Shown here piece by piece: positions 37,247 through 46,295 of a stretch of 64,000 nt of DNA. Made by a program: the position numbers and the translations under genes. The notes beneath the pieces were generated by a model. That model was not told where the DNA came from. It did no database searches and saw nothing but the letters and a program-made list of their open reading frames with translations. Within the stretch, counting starts at the first letter, position 1, and every line of letters starts with the position of its first letter. The stretch comes from Collimonas sp. PA-H2 (GTDB taxonomy: Bacteria > Pseudomonadota > Gammaproteobacteria > Burkholderiales > Burkholderiaceae_D): the NCBI RefSeq assembly GCF_002564105.1, contig NZ_PDBX01000001.1, positions 1,364,001 to 1,428,000 on the forward strand. Reading direction: 5' to 3'.

Positions 37247-37320
37247 GCGGGTGTAGTTCAATGGTAGAACGAAAGCTTCCCAAGCTTTAGACGAGGGTTC
37301 GATCCCCTCTACCCGCTCCA
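37247..37320 (+). tRNA. tRNA-Gly (anticodon CCC)
   Basis: 74 bases including an encoded CCA end. Acceptor GCGGGTG pairs with TACCCGC. The anticodon stem AAAGC/GCTTT encloses the loop TTCCCAA, giving anticodon CCC. The T-arm contains GGTTCGATCC. It lies at the boundary between the AT-richer accessory stretch and the core genes. Confidence 0.95.
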
Positions 37321-37330
37321 GACCAGCGTT

Positions 37331-37365
37331 GGCACCCGCTATTTCAGGGTGCCATTTGTATTTTT
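37331..37365 (+). terminator. Terminator after tRNA-Gly
   Basis: GGCACCC and GGGTGCC form a stem around GCTATTTCA, followed by a T-rich run. Confidence 0.75.
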
Positions 37366-37451
37366 GAGGCAGGTATTTGTCTGGCGTTACAATGGCCCGG
37401 TCCGCAAGGGCAATCCAGCGCTTGCTTCGCTCCACTTAAAGTCTAATTAGC

Positions 37452-38159
37452 ATGTCAGAAAACAAATCCGGCAAACCTCTCTTTTACGATCCGACCGAAC
37501 ACCGGATCCGCAGCTTTGTCACGCGCGCCGGGCGCTTGTCGACGGCGCAGGCGCGCGCCATCGAGGAACTGGGGCCGCAATTCTGTGTCTCATATAACAA
37601 GGCTGAAGTCGATCTGGCGCAGGTTTTCGGGCGCACTGCGCCGACTATCCTGGAGATCGGTTTCGGCATGGGCGAGACCTCGGCCAAGATTGCTGCCGGC
37701 ATGCCGGAAAAGAATTTCGTCGGCGTCGAGGTGCATACCCCGGGCGTCGGCAGCTTGCTGAAACTGATCGGCGAACAGCAGTTGAGCAATCTGCGCCTGA
37801 TCCAGCACGATGCGGTGGAAGTGCTGACCAACATGATTGCGCCTGGCTCGCTGGCCGGTGCGCATGTGTTCTTCCCGGATCCCTGGCATAAGGCGCGGCA
37901 TAACAAGCGCCGCCTGATCCAGGGGCCGCTGGTGAGCTTGCTGGCGTCGCGCATTGCGCCGGGCGGCTACCTGCATTGCGCCACCGACTGGCAGGAGTAT
38001 GCTGAACAGATGCTGGAAGTATTGAGCGCCGAGCCACTGCTAAAGAATACCGCGGACACTTATGCGGAACGGCCGGAATATCGGCCTGTGACCAAGTTCG
38101 AGAATCGCGGCCTGCGTCTTGGGCATGGCGTCTGGGACCTGGTGTTCACACGCGTTTGA
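37452..38159 (+). CDS. trmB: tRNA (guanine-N7-)-methyltransferase
   Basis: Methylates G46 of tRNAs with S-adenosylmethionine. The SAM motif is [20 protein letters not shown] (about residues 67-86), followed by [16 protein letters not shown] and the family signature [18 protein letters not shown]. Length 235 residues, normal for the family. It follows the tRNA gene. Confidence 0.95.
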   Translation: MSENKSGKPLFYDPTEHRIRSFVTRAGRLSTAQARAIEELGPQFCVSYNKAEVDLAQVFGRTAPTILEIGFGMGETSAKIAAGMPEKNFVGVEVHTPGVGSLLKLIGEQQLSNLRLIQHDAVEVLTNMIAPGSLAGAHVFFPDPWHKARHNKRRLIQGPLVSLLASRIAPGGYLHCATDWQEYAEQMLEVLSAEPLLKNTADTYAERPEYRPVTKFENRGLRLGHGVWDLVFTRV

Positions 38160-38185
38160 GCTGAATTGTTAGAGGAAGCCGCAGT

Positions 38186-38743
38186 ATGCTGATGATCCGA
38201 TTTTTCCCCCGTATCGACAACCGGCTCGCCAGGCTTGCTGCCTCGGCGTCACTGCTTGCCTTGTCTCATATCTCTCTGGCGCAGGCGGGAGAGCAAGCAA
38301 CGCCGCTGCCGCCTGGAGCCATCACGGTTGAAGACACCCGCTATCAGCCCGCCTCTCCCGGCGCGGCGACGCAATTGCCGACAGCATCCGGCCGGCCGTC
38401 AGCCGAAGGCATGGTCGAGGCCGCTAAACGCGATGCCGGCAAGATAGACCGCGAACTGCGCAAGGATGCGCCACCCAAGGAGAAGGCAGCCGCGGCCGCA
38501 ACGCCGACCATGCAACAGAAACTGGAAATGGGCCTTGCGCCCGCGGCGGCTCCGGAACCTCGCTCGCCGAAAGAAACCACCATGGAAGACATCACGCTGC
38601 CGAACGGCCAGCGGGTCACCAAGGTGACCGGGCCGAACGGCACCTATTGCGTCACCCAGATTTCGGTCGGCAACACCAAGGGCGAAGACATCATGCAAAA
38701 GGGCGCCGTTTCGCGCACCACCTCCTGCGGCTCGGGGTTTTGA
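38186..38743 (+). CDS. Exported hypothetical protein with proline/alanine-rich middle
   Basis: GAGGAAG lies in front of ATG 38186. Signal peptide (about 1-34, LASASLLALSHISLAQA), a disordered Ala/Pro/Lys-rich middle, and a compact C-terminal part with ITLPNGQRVTKVTGPNGTYC and a second Cys near the end, so a disulfide is possible. 185 residues. Located between trmB and thiL; family unknown. Confidence 0.7.
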   Translation: MLMIRFFPRIDNRLARLAASASLLALSHISLAQAGEQATPLPPGAITVEDTRYQPASPGAATQLPTASGRPSAEGMVEAAKRDAGKIDRELRKDAPPKEKAAAAATPTMQQKLEMGLAPAAAPEPRSPKETTMEDITLPNGQRVTKVTGPNGTYCVTQISVGNTKGEDIMQKGAVSRTTSCGSGF

Positions 38744-38819
38744 AGCAATCCGGCCATTGCCGATACTCAATTTTGGCAAAATGCCTATGTAGCAGCCCGC
38801 CATTCGGTACAATCTGCGT

Positions 38820-39815
38820 ATGTTGTCCGAATTCGACCTGATCTCCCGCTACTTTACTCGCACCGCGCGCAGCAATATCGAGCATATTGCGCTTGGCGTC
38901 GGCGACGACTGCGCCTTGCTGACGCCTACGGCTGGCATGCAGCTGGCCATTTCCACCGACATGCTGGTGGAAGGACGGCATTTTTTCCCCGATGCAGATG
39001 CTTTCGCGCTGGGCCATAAATGCCTGGCGGTGAACCTCTCCGACCTGGCGGCGATGGGCGCGCGGCCGCTGGCGTTTACGCTGGCGCTGGCGCTGCCCGC
39101 TGCGCGCGAGGAATGGCTGGCGCCGTTTTCCAGCGGCCTGCTGGCACTGGCCGATGCCCATCATTGCGAATTGATCGGCGGCGACACCACCAAGGGGCCA
39201 CTGAATATCTGCATTACCGTCTTCGGTGAAACCTTGCCGGGCCAGGCTTTGCGCCGCGATGCCGCGCAAGCGGGCGATGACATCTGGGTCTCCGGCACGC
39301 TGGGCGATGCGCGGCTGGCGCTGGCGGTTTACCGCCAGGAACTGGCCGGCCAGCTGAATCCCGACCTGCAACTCGGCAGCGAGAATTTCCTGCTGGCTGC
39401 CGGCCGCATGCATCAGCCCAGCCCGCGCGTTGCGCTGGGACTGGCCTTGCGCGGGATCGCCCATGCCGCCATCGACATTTCCGATGGCCTGGTCGGCGAT
39501 CTTGGCCATATCCTGAAGCGTTCCGGCGTCGGCGCCACCTTGGCGGTCGACAGCTTGCCGGCCGGTCCCGTACTGAGCCAGCAAGCGCAAGCCATCCGCC
39601 GCCATTTCACGCTGGCCGGCGGCGACGATTATGAACTGTGCTTTACCGCCGCCGCCAGCCAGCGCGATGCCATACTGGCCGCGGCCCAGGCCAGCGCCAC
39701 TGCGGTGACGCGCATCGGCTGCATCGATGCAGCCCCGGGGCTGCGCCTGCAAGACGCCAGCCTGGCGCCACTCAACCTGCAACTCAGCTCTTTCGATCAC
39801 TTTCAAACCACATGA
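38820..39815 (+). CDS. thiL: Thiamine-monophosphate kinase
   Basis: Phosphorylates thiamine monophosphate to thiamine diphosphate with ATP. PurM/AIR-synthase-type fold: an N-terminal VGDDCALLTPTAGMQLAIST region with DMLVEGRHFFPDA, a GGDTTKGPL turn, and the C-terminal DISDGLVGDLGHIL and GGDDYELCFTA motifs. 331 residues. The stop overlaps the pgpA start as ATGA. Confidence 0.95.
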   Translation: MLSEFDLISRYFTRTARSNIEHIALGVGDDCALLTPTAGMQLAISTDMLVEGRHFFPDADAFALGHKCLAVNLSDLAAMGARPLAFTLALALPAAREEWLAPFSSGLLALADAHHCELIGGDTTKGPLNICITVFGETLPGQALRRDAAQAGDDIWVSGTLGDARLALAVYRQELAGQLNPDLQLGSENFLLAAGRMHQPSPRVALGLALRGIAHAAIDISDGLVGDLGHILKRSGVGATLAVDSLPAGPVLSQQAQAIRRHFTLAGGDDYELCFTAAASQRDAILAAAQASATAVTRIGCIDAAPGLRLQDASLAPLNLQLSSFDHFQTT

Positions 39816-40336
39816 CAACAGCGGACAGCAACCCTTCACAGCAACCGATCCGGCCAGGCCCTCGTTTCATGTTGTCGCATCCCGCCCACTTCATCGCTCA
39901 AGGTTTCGGCAGTGGACTGTCGCCCATCATGCCGGGCACCTTCGGCACCTTGTTTGCCTGGCTCTCGTATGTGGTGATGACCACGCGCTGGCCGGAAATT
40001 TTTACGCCGCTCAACTGGCTGGTGATCATTGTTGCCGGCTTCGTGGTCGGCGTCTGGACTTGCCAGACCACCGGCCGCCATTTGCATGCGCCGGATCACG
40101 GCAGCATGGTGTGGGACGAGATCATCGCGTTCTGGCTGGTGCTGGTGCTGGTGACGCCGGCCAGCCTGTCGGCGCAGTTCGGCGCCTTCGTCGTGTTCCG
40201 TTTTTTCGACATGGTCAAGCCGCCGCCGATCGCTTATTTCGACCGCCATTTCAAGGGCGGTTTCGGCGTCATGTGGGATGACATCGTGGCAGCCTTCTAC
40301 ACCCTGCTGTTACTGGCGGTGTGGCGCCTGATTTAG
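39812..40336 (+). CDS. pgpA: Phosphatidylglycerophosphatase A
   Basis: Inner-membrane lipid phosphatase that makes phosphatidylglycerol. ATG 39812 is coupled to thiL. The 174-residue product has family markers GFGSGLSPIMPGTFGTLFAW, MVWDEIIAFWLVLVLV, RFFDMVKPPPI and GGFGVMWDDIVAAFY, and three to four membrane segments. Coupling of thiL and pgpA is common in proteobacteria. Confidence 0.95.
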   Translation: MTTADSNPSQQPIRPGPRFMLSHPAHFIAQGFGSGLSPIMPGTFGTLFAWLSYVVMTTRWPEIFTPLNWLVIIVAGFVVGVWTCQTTGRHLHAPDHGSMVWDEIIAFWLVLVLVTPASLSAQFGAFVVFRFFDMVKPPPIAYFDRHFKGGFGVMWDDIVAAFYTLLLLAVWRLI

Positions 40337-40436
40337 CGCCTGATTTAAGTTGGCGGCATGGCGCGGACGGATTGCATCTGCCTGCAACAAGTGGCAGTAT
40401 GTGAGCACCGACCAGGCAGAATACAGGAGTTGCTAC

Positions 40437-40940
40437 ATGAACACCGCACTCGAAGACAACACTGAACAAATCATTGATCTGGCAGCACAAGTCGGCCGTG
40501 CCCTGCAAGCCAAGGGCTGGTTCCTGTCCACCGCGGAATCCTGTACCGGCGGCGGCGTGTCGCAGGCGATTACGGAAATCGCCGGTTCTTCGGAATGGTT
40601 TGATTGCGGCTTCGTGACCTACTCGAACGCCTCCAAGACGGAACTGCTGGATATCCCGGAAGCCGAGATCGCCCAGCATGGCACGGTGAGCGAGGAAATC
40701 GCCGCCGCCATGGCTGAAGGCGCGCTGGCTAACAGCAATGCCGATGTCACTGTCTCCACCACCGGTATCGCCGGCCCCGGCGGTGCGGTTCCGGGCAAGC
40801 CGGTCGGCACGGTCTGCTTCGGCTGGTCAGTGGGTCATCACACTCACACTGAACGGCTGGTGTTTGCGGGCGATCGCCGCGCAGTGCGTGAACAGACTGT
40901 GATCCATGCACTGCAGGGCTTGCTGCGCTTCTTGAAATAA
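40437..40940 (+). CDS. pncC: Nicotinamide-nucleotide amidase (CinA C-terminal family)
   Basis: Deamidates NMN to nicotinate mononucleotide in the pyridine nucleotide cycle. CAGGAGT precedes ATG 40437. Typical motifs: the catalytic TAESCTGGGVSQAITEIAGS, WFDCGFVTYSNASKTELLDI, and STTGIAGPGGAVPGKPVGTV. 167 residues, the single-domain form without the CinA N-terminal part. Confidence 0.92.
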   Translation: MNTALEDNTEQIIDLAAQVGRALQAKGWFLSTAESCTGGGVSQAITEIAGSSEWFDCGFVTYSNASKTELLDIPEAEIAQHGTVSEEIAAAMAEGALANSNADVTVSTTGIAGPGGAVPGKPVGTVCFGWSVGHHTHTERLVFAGDRRAVREQTVIHALQGLLRFLK

Positions 40941-40982
40941 TCCCGCAGAAGTAATCCCGCTGATGCGCTTCAGGCGCAAGCC

Positions 40983-41810
40983 TCAGACGCGATGCAGATT
41001 GATAGCGTCGCGGGTTTCTAGCGCCACGCGCTTGGCTGCCTGCGCGAAATCCTCGCCCGCCGCCAGGTCCGGCTTGGCGTACAGGATGGCGCGCGATGAA
41101 TTGATCATCATGCCCATGCCGTTCGATGTCTTGCCGGCATGTACGGTCGCCTGGATATCTCCGCCCTGGGCGCCGACGCCCGGCACCAGCAGCGGCATGT
41201 CGCCGATGATGCTGCGCACCTGCGCCAGCTCCTGCGGGAAGGTCGCTCCCACCACCAGGCCGCACTGCCCGTTGGTGTTCCACTTCTCCGCCACCAGGCG
41301 GGCAACGTGCTGGTACAGCGGCACGCCGTCCACCGTCAGGAACTGCAGGTCGGAACCGCCGGCGTTGGAAGTGCGGCACAGCACGATGGCGCCGCGGTCT
41401 TTCCATTCCAGGTAGGGCGCGACCGAATCGAAGCCCATGTACGGGCTGACAGTCACCGCATCGGCGCCGTAGCGCTCGAAAGCTTCACGTGCATATTGCT
41501 CTGCAGTAGCGCCGATGTCGCCGCGCTTGGCGTCCATCACGATCGGGATATCGGGGTGGTTTTCACGCAGGTAGGCGCAGATCGCTTCCAGCTGATCTTC
41601 GGCGCGCATGGCCGAGAAATAGGCGATTTGCGGCTTGAAAGCGCAGGCGGTGGCGGCGGTAGCGTCTATAATTTCCTTACAGAAAGTGTAGATCGCGTCC
41701 GGCTGATGCTGCAAATGTGCGGGGAATTTGGCAATATCGGGGTCCAGGCCTACGCACAGCAAGGAATTGTTGGTGCGCCAGGCGGCGGATAGTTTTTCTA
41801 TAAAAGTCAC
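40983..41810 (-). CDS. pyrF: Orotidine 5'-phosphate decarboxylase (type 2)
   Basis: Last step of UMP synthesis. The signature of the large (type 2) form is [17 protein letters not shown], with [15 protein letters not shown] at the N-terminus and [16 protein letters not shown] near the phosphate site. 275 residues, normal for this subgroup. Convergent with pncC. Confidence 0.95.
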   Translation of the reverse strand: MTFIEKLSAAWRTNNSLLCVGLDPDIAKFPAHLQHQPDAIYTFCKEIIDATAATACAFKPQIAYFSAMRAEDQLEAICAYLRENHPDIPIVMDAKRGDIGATAEQYAREAFERYGADAVTVSPYMGFDSVAPYLEWKDRGAIVLCRTSNAGGSDLQFLTVDGVPLYQHVARLVAEKWNTNGQCGLVVGATFPQELAQVRSIIGDMPLLVPGVGAQGGDIQATVHAGKTSNGMGMMINSSRAILYAKPDLAAGEDFAQAAKRVALETRDAINLHRV

Positions 41811-41983
41811 GATCAGGCCTCAATAATGCTAACCCCACATTGTAAATCCAAAAACCCCGGGATTAACTGGCAAACAAGCCGATATGCTTGCAATTTGCTG
41901 CCTTTCTCCGTTATTTAACACTTGAGCAGCCTGCGATAGTTTGCTAACGTGCATTACATTGTTTCTTTTATCAGGGATATTCC

Positions 41984-42583
41984 ATGAAAACTTTCTTCAA
42001 ATGGCTGGCAATTGCCGTCTTCGCCTCTCTTCTAAGCGCTTGCGGCTATAACGATTTCCAAACCAAGGATGAAGCCGTGAAAGCCGCCTGGGGCGAAGTC
42101 GTCAACCAGTATCAGGGCCGCGCCGACCTGGTGCCGAAGATCGCCCAGATCGTGAAAGCCTATGCCACCCATGAAGAAGCTACTTTTGAAGCCGTGACCA
42201 AAGCCCGCTCTGCGGCGACCAGCTTCCAGATCACGCCGGAAGTGCTGAACGATCCGGCCGCGTTCGAGAAATTCCAGCAAGTACAGGGCCAGTTGTCGTC
42301 GGCCTTGTCGCGCTTGATGGCGGTGTCGGAAAATTATCCGCAACTGAAAGCTGACGGCCTGTACCGCGACGCGCAATCCCAACTGGAAGGCATCGAAAAC
42401 CGTATCAAGGTAGCGCGCAACCGCTACATCGTCGCCGTGCAAGACTACAACGTGCTGGCGCGCAGCTTCCCGACCAACCTGACGGCCATGGCGATGAGTT
42501 ACAAGGTCAAGCCATCTTTCACGGTGGATAACGAAAAAGCGATTTCGACTTCGCCCGATGTCGATTTCGGCGGCAAAAAATAA
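41984..42583 (+). CDS. LemA family protein (core copy)
   Basis: N-terminal segment with Cys (FASLLSACGYNDFQTKDEAV), so a lipoprotein or membrane anchor, then the LemA helical domain with NQYQGRADLVPKIAQIVKAY, ATHEEATFEAVTKARSAATS and ENRIKVARNRYIVAVQDYNV. 199 residues. The stop TAA overlaps the next ATG by one base (TAATG), and two TPM genes follow. Confidence 0.93.
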   Translation: MKTFFKWLAIAVFASLLSACGYNDFQTKDEAVKAAWGEVVNQYQGRADLVPKIAQIVKAYATHEEATFEAVTKARSAATSFQITPEVLNDPAAFEKFQQVQGQLSSALSRLMAVSENYPQLKADGLYRDAQSQLEGIENRIKVARNRYIVAVQDYNVLARSFPTNLTAMAMSYKVKPSFTVDNEKAISTSPDVDFGGKK

Positions 42584-43443
42584 TGTCGCGTAGCGTAATC
42601 CGCGCGCCTGCCGCATGGCTGGCGCTGCTTGGCTTGCTGGCGCTTCTGGCCTCCTTATCGGCCGCCGCGCAGACCATGGCGACGCAGGTAGCGGTGCCGC
42701 CCTTGCAGTCGCATGTCACCGATCTGGTCGGCATGCTGCAGCCGGACCAGCGCGCCGCGCTCGACAATACCTTGAGCGAATACGAAACCCGCACCGGCAG
42801 CCAGATTGCCATCCTTCTGCTCAGCAAGACCGAGCCGGAAGGCATAGAAGACTATGCGGTGCGCGTCGCCGACGCCTGGAAGCTCGGCCGTAAAGGCATC
42901 GACGATGGCGTCATCCTGCTGGTGGCCAAGGATAATCCCAAGGCCTTGCGGCGCATGATGATACTCACCGGGCGCGGCGTCCAGGGCACTTTGACCGACG
43001 CCCAGTCCAAGCGCGTGCTGCAGGAAATCATCGCGCCGTATTTTTCCAAGGGCGATTTCTACGGCGGCCTGACGGCAGGCATCTCGGCCATCATGCCGCT
43101 GCTGGACCAGGAAAATTTTGCGCCGCCCAGCCGTAAACCGGCACAAGCGCAAGAACCCTCATCCGACCTGCTGGGCGCCCTGGCGCCGCTGCTGTTCTTC
43201 GGCTTCATCATCCTGATCACCATCATTTCCCGCTCGCGCGGCGGCAGCGCTGGTTCCGGCCGCGCGCTCAACAGCAATGTCTGGGGTAATGCCGCCGGCG
43301 TCATCATCGGCAGCATCCTGAGCCAGGGTGGGCGCGGCGGCGGTGGCGGCTTTGGCGGCGGCGGGGGTTTCGGTGGCGGTGGCGGCGGCTTTTCCGGCGG
43401 CGGTGGCGGCTTTGACGGCGGCGGCGCCTCGGGGGATTGGTAA
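42583..43443 (+). CDS. TPM-domain membrane protein with glycine-rich tail
   Basis: Signal peptide (about 1-28), then a TPM/DUF477 domain (about 35-175) with HVTDLVGMLQPDQRAALDN, TGSQIAILLLSKTEPEGIED and DAWKLGRKGIDDGVILLVA, a membrane segment (LLGALAPLLFFGFIILITII), and a long Gly-rich tail ending GGGASGDW. Typical of the YgcG/Psb32-like group. Coupled to lemA and to the next TPM gene by one-base overlaps. 286 residues. Confidence 0.92.
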   Translation: MSRSVIRAPAAWLALLGLLALLASLSAAAQTMATQVAVPPLQSHVTDLVGMLQPDQRAALDNTLSEYETRTGSQIAILLLSKTEPEGIEDYAVRVADAWKLGRKGIDDGVILLVAKDNPKALRRMMILTGRGVQGTLTDAQSKRVLQEIIAPYFSKGDFYGGLTAGISAIMPLLDQENFAPPSRKPAQAQEPSSDLLGALAPLLFFGFIILITIISRSRGGSAGSGRALNSNVWGNAAGVIIGSILSQGGRGGGGGFGGGGGFGGGGGGFSGGGGGFDGGGASGDW

Positions 43444-43943
43444 TGGGAACTCTACAACGACTCTGGCGTCACCTGACGACCACGCAAGGCAGCGCGCGGC
43501 GCACCTTTCCCGCGGCAACGCTGAAAGCCATCCAGAACAAGATCGCCGAAGGCGAAGTCACGCACCGGGCGGAAGTGAAAATGATAGTGGAAGGCTCGCT
43601 CAGCCTGCCGGCCGTGCTCAATGGCATGACCTCCCGCAATCGCGCGCATGAGCTGTTCGCGCACTATCGCATCTGGAACACCGAAGAAAACGTCGGCGTC
43701 CTGCTGTACGTGAATCTGGCCGATCACAAGGTCGAGATCATCGTCGACCGCGCGGTAGGCCGCGCCATCAAGAGTGAGGAATGGCAAGCCGTGTGCAAGA
43801 CCATGACCAAGGAGTTCGCCAGCGGCGCCTTCCATGACAGCACCCTGGCGGCGCTGGAACAAATGAACGGCTACCTGACCCAGCATTTCCCGGACCAGGG
43901 CCGGAAAAAGAACGAGCTGTCAGACAAACCGATAGTCCTGTAA
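43443..43943 (+). CDS. Second TPM-domain protein of the LemA locus
   Basis: ATG 43443 lies in a TAATG overlap with the preceding stop. It has no signal peptide. The 166-residue product includes FPAATLKAIQNKIAEGEVTH, VGVLLYVNLADHKVEIIVDR and an acidic/basic C-terminus; it looks like the cytosolic TPM partner usually found third in lemA-TPM-TPM operons. Followed by a palindrome that may terminate transcription. Confidence 0.88.
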   Translation: MGTLQRLWRHLTTTQGSARRTFPAATLKAIQNKIAEGEVTHRAEVKMIVEGSLSLPAVLNGMTSRNRAHELFAHYRIWNTEENVGVLLYVNLADHKVEIIVDRAVGRAIKSEEWQAVCKTMTKEFASGAFHDSTLAALEQMNGYLTQHFPDQGRKKNELSDKPIVL

Positions 43944-43954
43944 TTACCTCAATC

Positions 43955-44000
43955 AAATCGACTCTGACCCCAATTAAGTAATTGGGGTCAGAGTCGATTT
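43955..44000. repeat. Perfect 46-bp palindrome between convergent genes
   Basis: Two 22-base arms beginning AAATCGACTCTGACCCCAAT and ending in the exact complement around the two-base centre AG. It lies between the second TPM gene and dacB and could end transcription from both sides. The arm sequence is of a type common near REP-like transposase elements in beta-proteobacteria (recalled, not searched). Confidence 0.85.
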
Positions 44001-44014
44001 ATCTTCGGCGCATT

Positions 44015-45436
44015 TCAACCATTTTCATATACCCACTGCAGCAAGCCGTCTTGCGCTGCCTGTCCTCTGGGAGCGTTGGGGTGGTTGATCAGGCACACCA
44101 CCGCATAGTATTTCCCCGATGTCGCCAGGACGTAGCCGGCGATTGCGCGGACGTCGTTCAGGGTGCCGGTCTTGACGTGGGCCTGGCCGGCGACGCTCTG
44201 GTCTTTCAGGCGCTTGCGCATGGTGCCGTCGTAACCTACCAGCGGCATCGACGAGACGAATTCCGGCATGGTCGGCGACTGGAATGCCGAGGTCATCATG
44301 CGGCCCATGGTCTTGGCTGAGATCCGTTCGTTGCGCGACAGCCCGGAACCGTTTTCGATCACCAGGCCGCTGGCGTCTATGCCTTTGCCGGCTAGCCAGC
44401 TCTGGATGGCGCGGGCGCCGCGCTCGGGGGTGGCCGGGACTTTCAGGATATCCGAGGCGATAGTCAGCAGCACTTGCCGCGCCATGACGTTATTGCTGTA
44501 CTTGTTGATGTCGCGTATCACTTCCGGCAAGGTGACCGAGTTCCACTCAGTGACCAGACGGGCATCGGGCGGTGTGACGCCGTTCTTGACGCTGCCGCTG
44601 AAAGTGCCGCCGAGATCGCTCCACATCTGCCGGAACACCACGCCGAAGTATTGCGTGGAGTTCATCTTGTAGGGATTCACATACCAGGTTTTTTCGCCGC
44701 AGGAGGCCGGCAGCACGCCGTTGAAGCTGGCGCCATCGGCGTCGACCGCCGCTTGCAGCTTGCCTTGCCAGTCATCGCAGCTGCCCTGTCCCAGGCGTGG
44801 CGGCTTGACCTGGTAGCCGCTCATGGGCGGATCGAGCAAGACATTGACCTGGCGCTTGTCGGCGTCGGGCACGAACTGGAAGGTCAGCGTCTTGTAGTTC
44901 AGCAGCAAGGCATCCGGGCCGACGTTGTACGGCTTCATCGGATCGCCGTCGAACTCGGAAGGGTCGTAGGCATTGTCATCGAATGTGCTGCGGTCCAGCA
45001 CGATATTGCCGCGGATATCGCGGATACCCTTGGCGCGGATCTGGCGCAGGAACAGCCAGAAGTTTTCCAGCACCAGCTTGGGGTCGCCATTGCCTTTGAA
45101 AATCAGATCGCCCTGCAATACATTGCCGACCTGGCTGCCGTCAGCGTACGCCTGGGTCTTCCAGCGATAGGCCGGCCCCAGCAGCTCCAGCGCGGCGTCG
45201 GTAGTGACCAGTTTCATGGTCGAGGCCGGATTGAACGGCGTGGCGGCATTCGACGAAGCCAGCACCTTGCCGCTGCCGTCGACTTCCTGCACGTACACGC
45301 CAACGCTCTGGGCCGGGATGCCGGCCAGCTGCAAGGCTTTGCTAAACGATGCGGGAACGGATGATTCTTGCGCCTGAACGCTAACCAGCAGGAAAGAAGA
45401 TGAAAGCAGGAGACTTAGCGCGAAGATTTTTTTCAA
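44015..45436 (-). CDS. dacB: D-alanyl-D-alanine carboxypeptidase/endopeptidase (PBP4)
   Basis: Periplasmic peptidoglycan hydrolase. The only fitting start is TTG at 45436 (MKKIFALSLLLSSSFLLVSV, a signal peptide). The penicillin-binding motifs are S72-T-M-K75, the SxN motif in YSNNVMARQ and KTG in HVKTGTLNDVRA. 473 residues, the usual PBP4 length. Confidence 0.93.
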   Translation of the reverse strand: MKKIFALSLLLSSSFLLVSVQAQESSVPASFSKALQLAGIPAQSVGVYVQEVDGSGKVLASSNAATPFNPASTMKLVTTDAALELLGPAYRWKTQAYADGSQVGNVLQGDLIFKGNGDPKLVLENFWLFLRQIRAKGIRDIRGNIVLDRSTFDDNAYDPSEFDGDPMKPYNVGPDALLLNYKTLTFQFVPDADKRQVNVLLDPPMSGYQVKPPRLGQGSCDDWQGKLQAAVDADGASFNGVLPASCGEKTWYVNPYKMNSTQYFGVVFRQMWSDLGGTFSGSVKNGVTPPDARLVTEWNSVTLPEVIRDINKYSNNVMARQVLLTIASDILKVPATPERGARAIQSWLAGKGIDASGLVIENGSGLSRNERISAKTMGRMMTSAFQSPTMPEFVSSMPLVGYDGTMRKRLKDQSVAGQAHVKTGTLNDVRAIAGYVLATSGKYYAVVCLINHPNAPRGQAAQDGLLQWVYENG

Positions 45437-45584
45437 GTGAGCACCGGCGAAAAAAGAAAAGTTGCGAAGGATTATCCCACGCGTTCACGCGATGCAAAGC
45501 TTGTTGTTGTGACAAATTTGAAAATAAGAGGAATACCGCGAGACGCCAGGGTCTCGCCAGCTGCGGCAGCAATACCCTTGGCTT

Positions 45585-45767
45585 TTACAACAGTGCAGGT
45601 ATCGCTTCCAGGATAATCAGCGCCAGCAAGGCGCCGCAAACGGCGCCGATGGCGCGCAAGCTGCCACGTGCAAGTTTCGACGCAACCGGCACTTCTCCGC
45701 ACAAGATGATCCCGGCAATTGCCATCGGCACGAAGAACAGCAGGTTATCCATAATCAGTCTGATCAT
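45585..45767 (-). CDS. Small membrane protein, hypothetical
   Basis: 60 residues starting MIRLIMDNLLFFVPMAIAGI, preceded by AAGGAG. Two hydrophobic segments around the short polar loop CGEVPVASKLARGSLRA. No family recognised. Upstream of dacB on the same strand; could be co-transcribed with it. Confidence 0.62.
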   Translation of the reverse strand: MIRLIMDNLLFFVPMAIAGIILCGEVPVASKLARGSLRAIGAVCGALLALIILEAIPALL

Positions 45768-45838
45768 GATCGTCTCCTTGGTTTACTTGTGATTTCAGTA
45801 TAGGTTTTGCATGCCTGAAAGCAAGGAGGAATAAAAAA

Positions 45839-45955
45839 ATGACAACGATCAACATATTCAAAAAAGACAATGAAAATAAGTACAACAAACCCTCTGCTGT
45901 CCTGCACAATTTTCTTGACCACCATCAACTGCGCGGCTACTATCCACCAGTCTAA
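45839..45955 (+). CDS. 38-residue hydrophilic small protein, hypothetical
   Basis: A consensus ribosome site AAGGAGGA (45823-45830) lies 8 bases before ATG 45839. The product begins MTTINIFKKDNENKYNKPSA and ends HHQLRGYYPPV; it is polar, with no membrane segment. The ribosome site is among the best in the window, which argues for translation; the function is unknown. Confidence 0.55.
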   Translation: MTTINIFKKDNENKYNKPSAVLHNFLDHHQLRGYYPPV

Positions 45956-45958
45956 ATT

Positions 45959-46132
45959 TTATGGAGCCCCTTTAATGGGCACTTGTTCGAGTGACAGTTG
46001 TTGCCAGACCCGTTCTGGCATCGCCTCGGCAAGATAACGCAGGATTCCCCTGCCGTCATCTCGCCAGCGGCGGATGATGGTATCCCCAGTGCACGGAGCA
46101 TCTTTCCGGCACGCAGTATTCCACCACCTGAT
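45959..46132 (-). pseudogene. C-terminal gene remnant bordered by the second mobile repeat
   Basis: A minus-strand frame open between a stop at 46133-46135 and TAA at 45959-45961 encodes GRGILRYLAEAMPERVWQQL then ending QVPIKGAP, with real-protein character but no start codon. The other boundary coincides with the end of the MITE-like element, so that insertion or rearrangement probably removed the front of the gene. Family not recognised. Confidence 0.45.
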
Positions 46133-46133
46133 C

Positions 46134-46295
46134 TAGTGGACTGTCACAGCCGAATCGAGAGTGAAGGACACGTATCCGGCGCGCAGGGCAAGGCGCACAG
46201 CGGAGCAATAGCGGGACTATTGCGAGCATGTGCAACGCCGCCATGCGCGTCGGATACGTGGCAGGCACTCTTGATTTGGCTGTTACAGTCCACTA
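46134..46295. repeat. Second MITE-like element, same core as that at 23506
   Basis: 162 bp, bounded by TAGTGGACTGT and its complement ACAGTCCACTA, with imperfect inverted arms of about 50 bases. Inside, GCAATAG (46205-46211) and CTATTGC (46217-46223) form a hairpin around CGGGA. The core words CGGAGCAA, TTGCGAG and TGCAACG occur in the same order as in the 23506-23684 element, but the outer arms differ. Confidence 0.82.

Noticed and set aside
37247..37320. tRNA-Gly as the attachment site of an island at 29.7-37.2 kb
   Set aside because: The AT-rich stretch lies on the 5' side of the tRNA, no integrase or duplicated tRNA end was seen.
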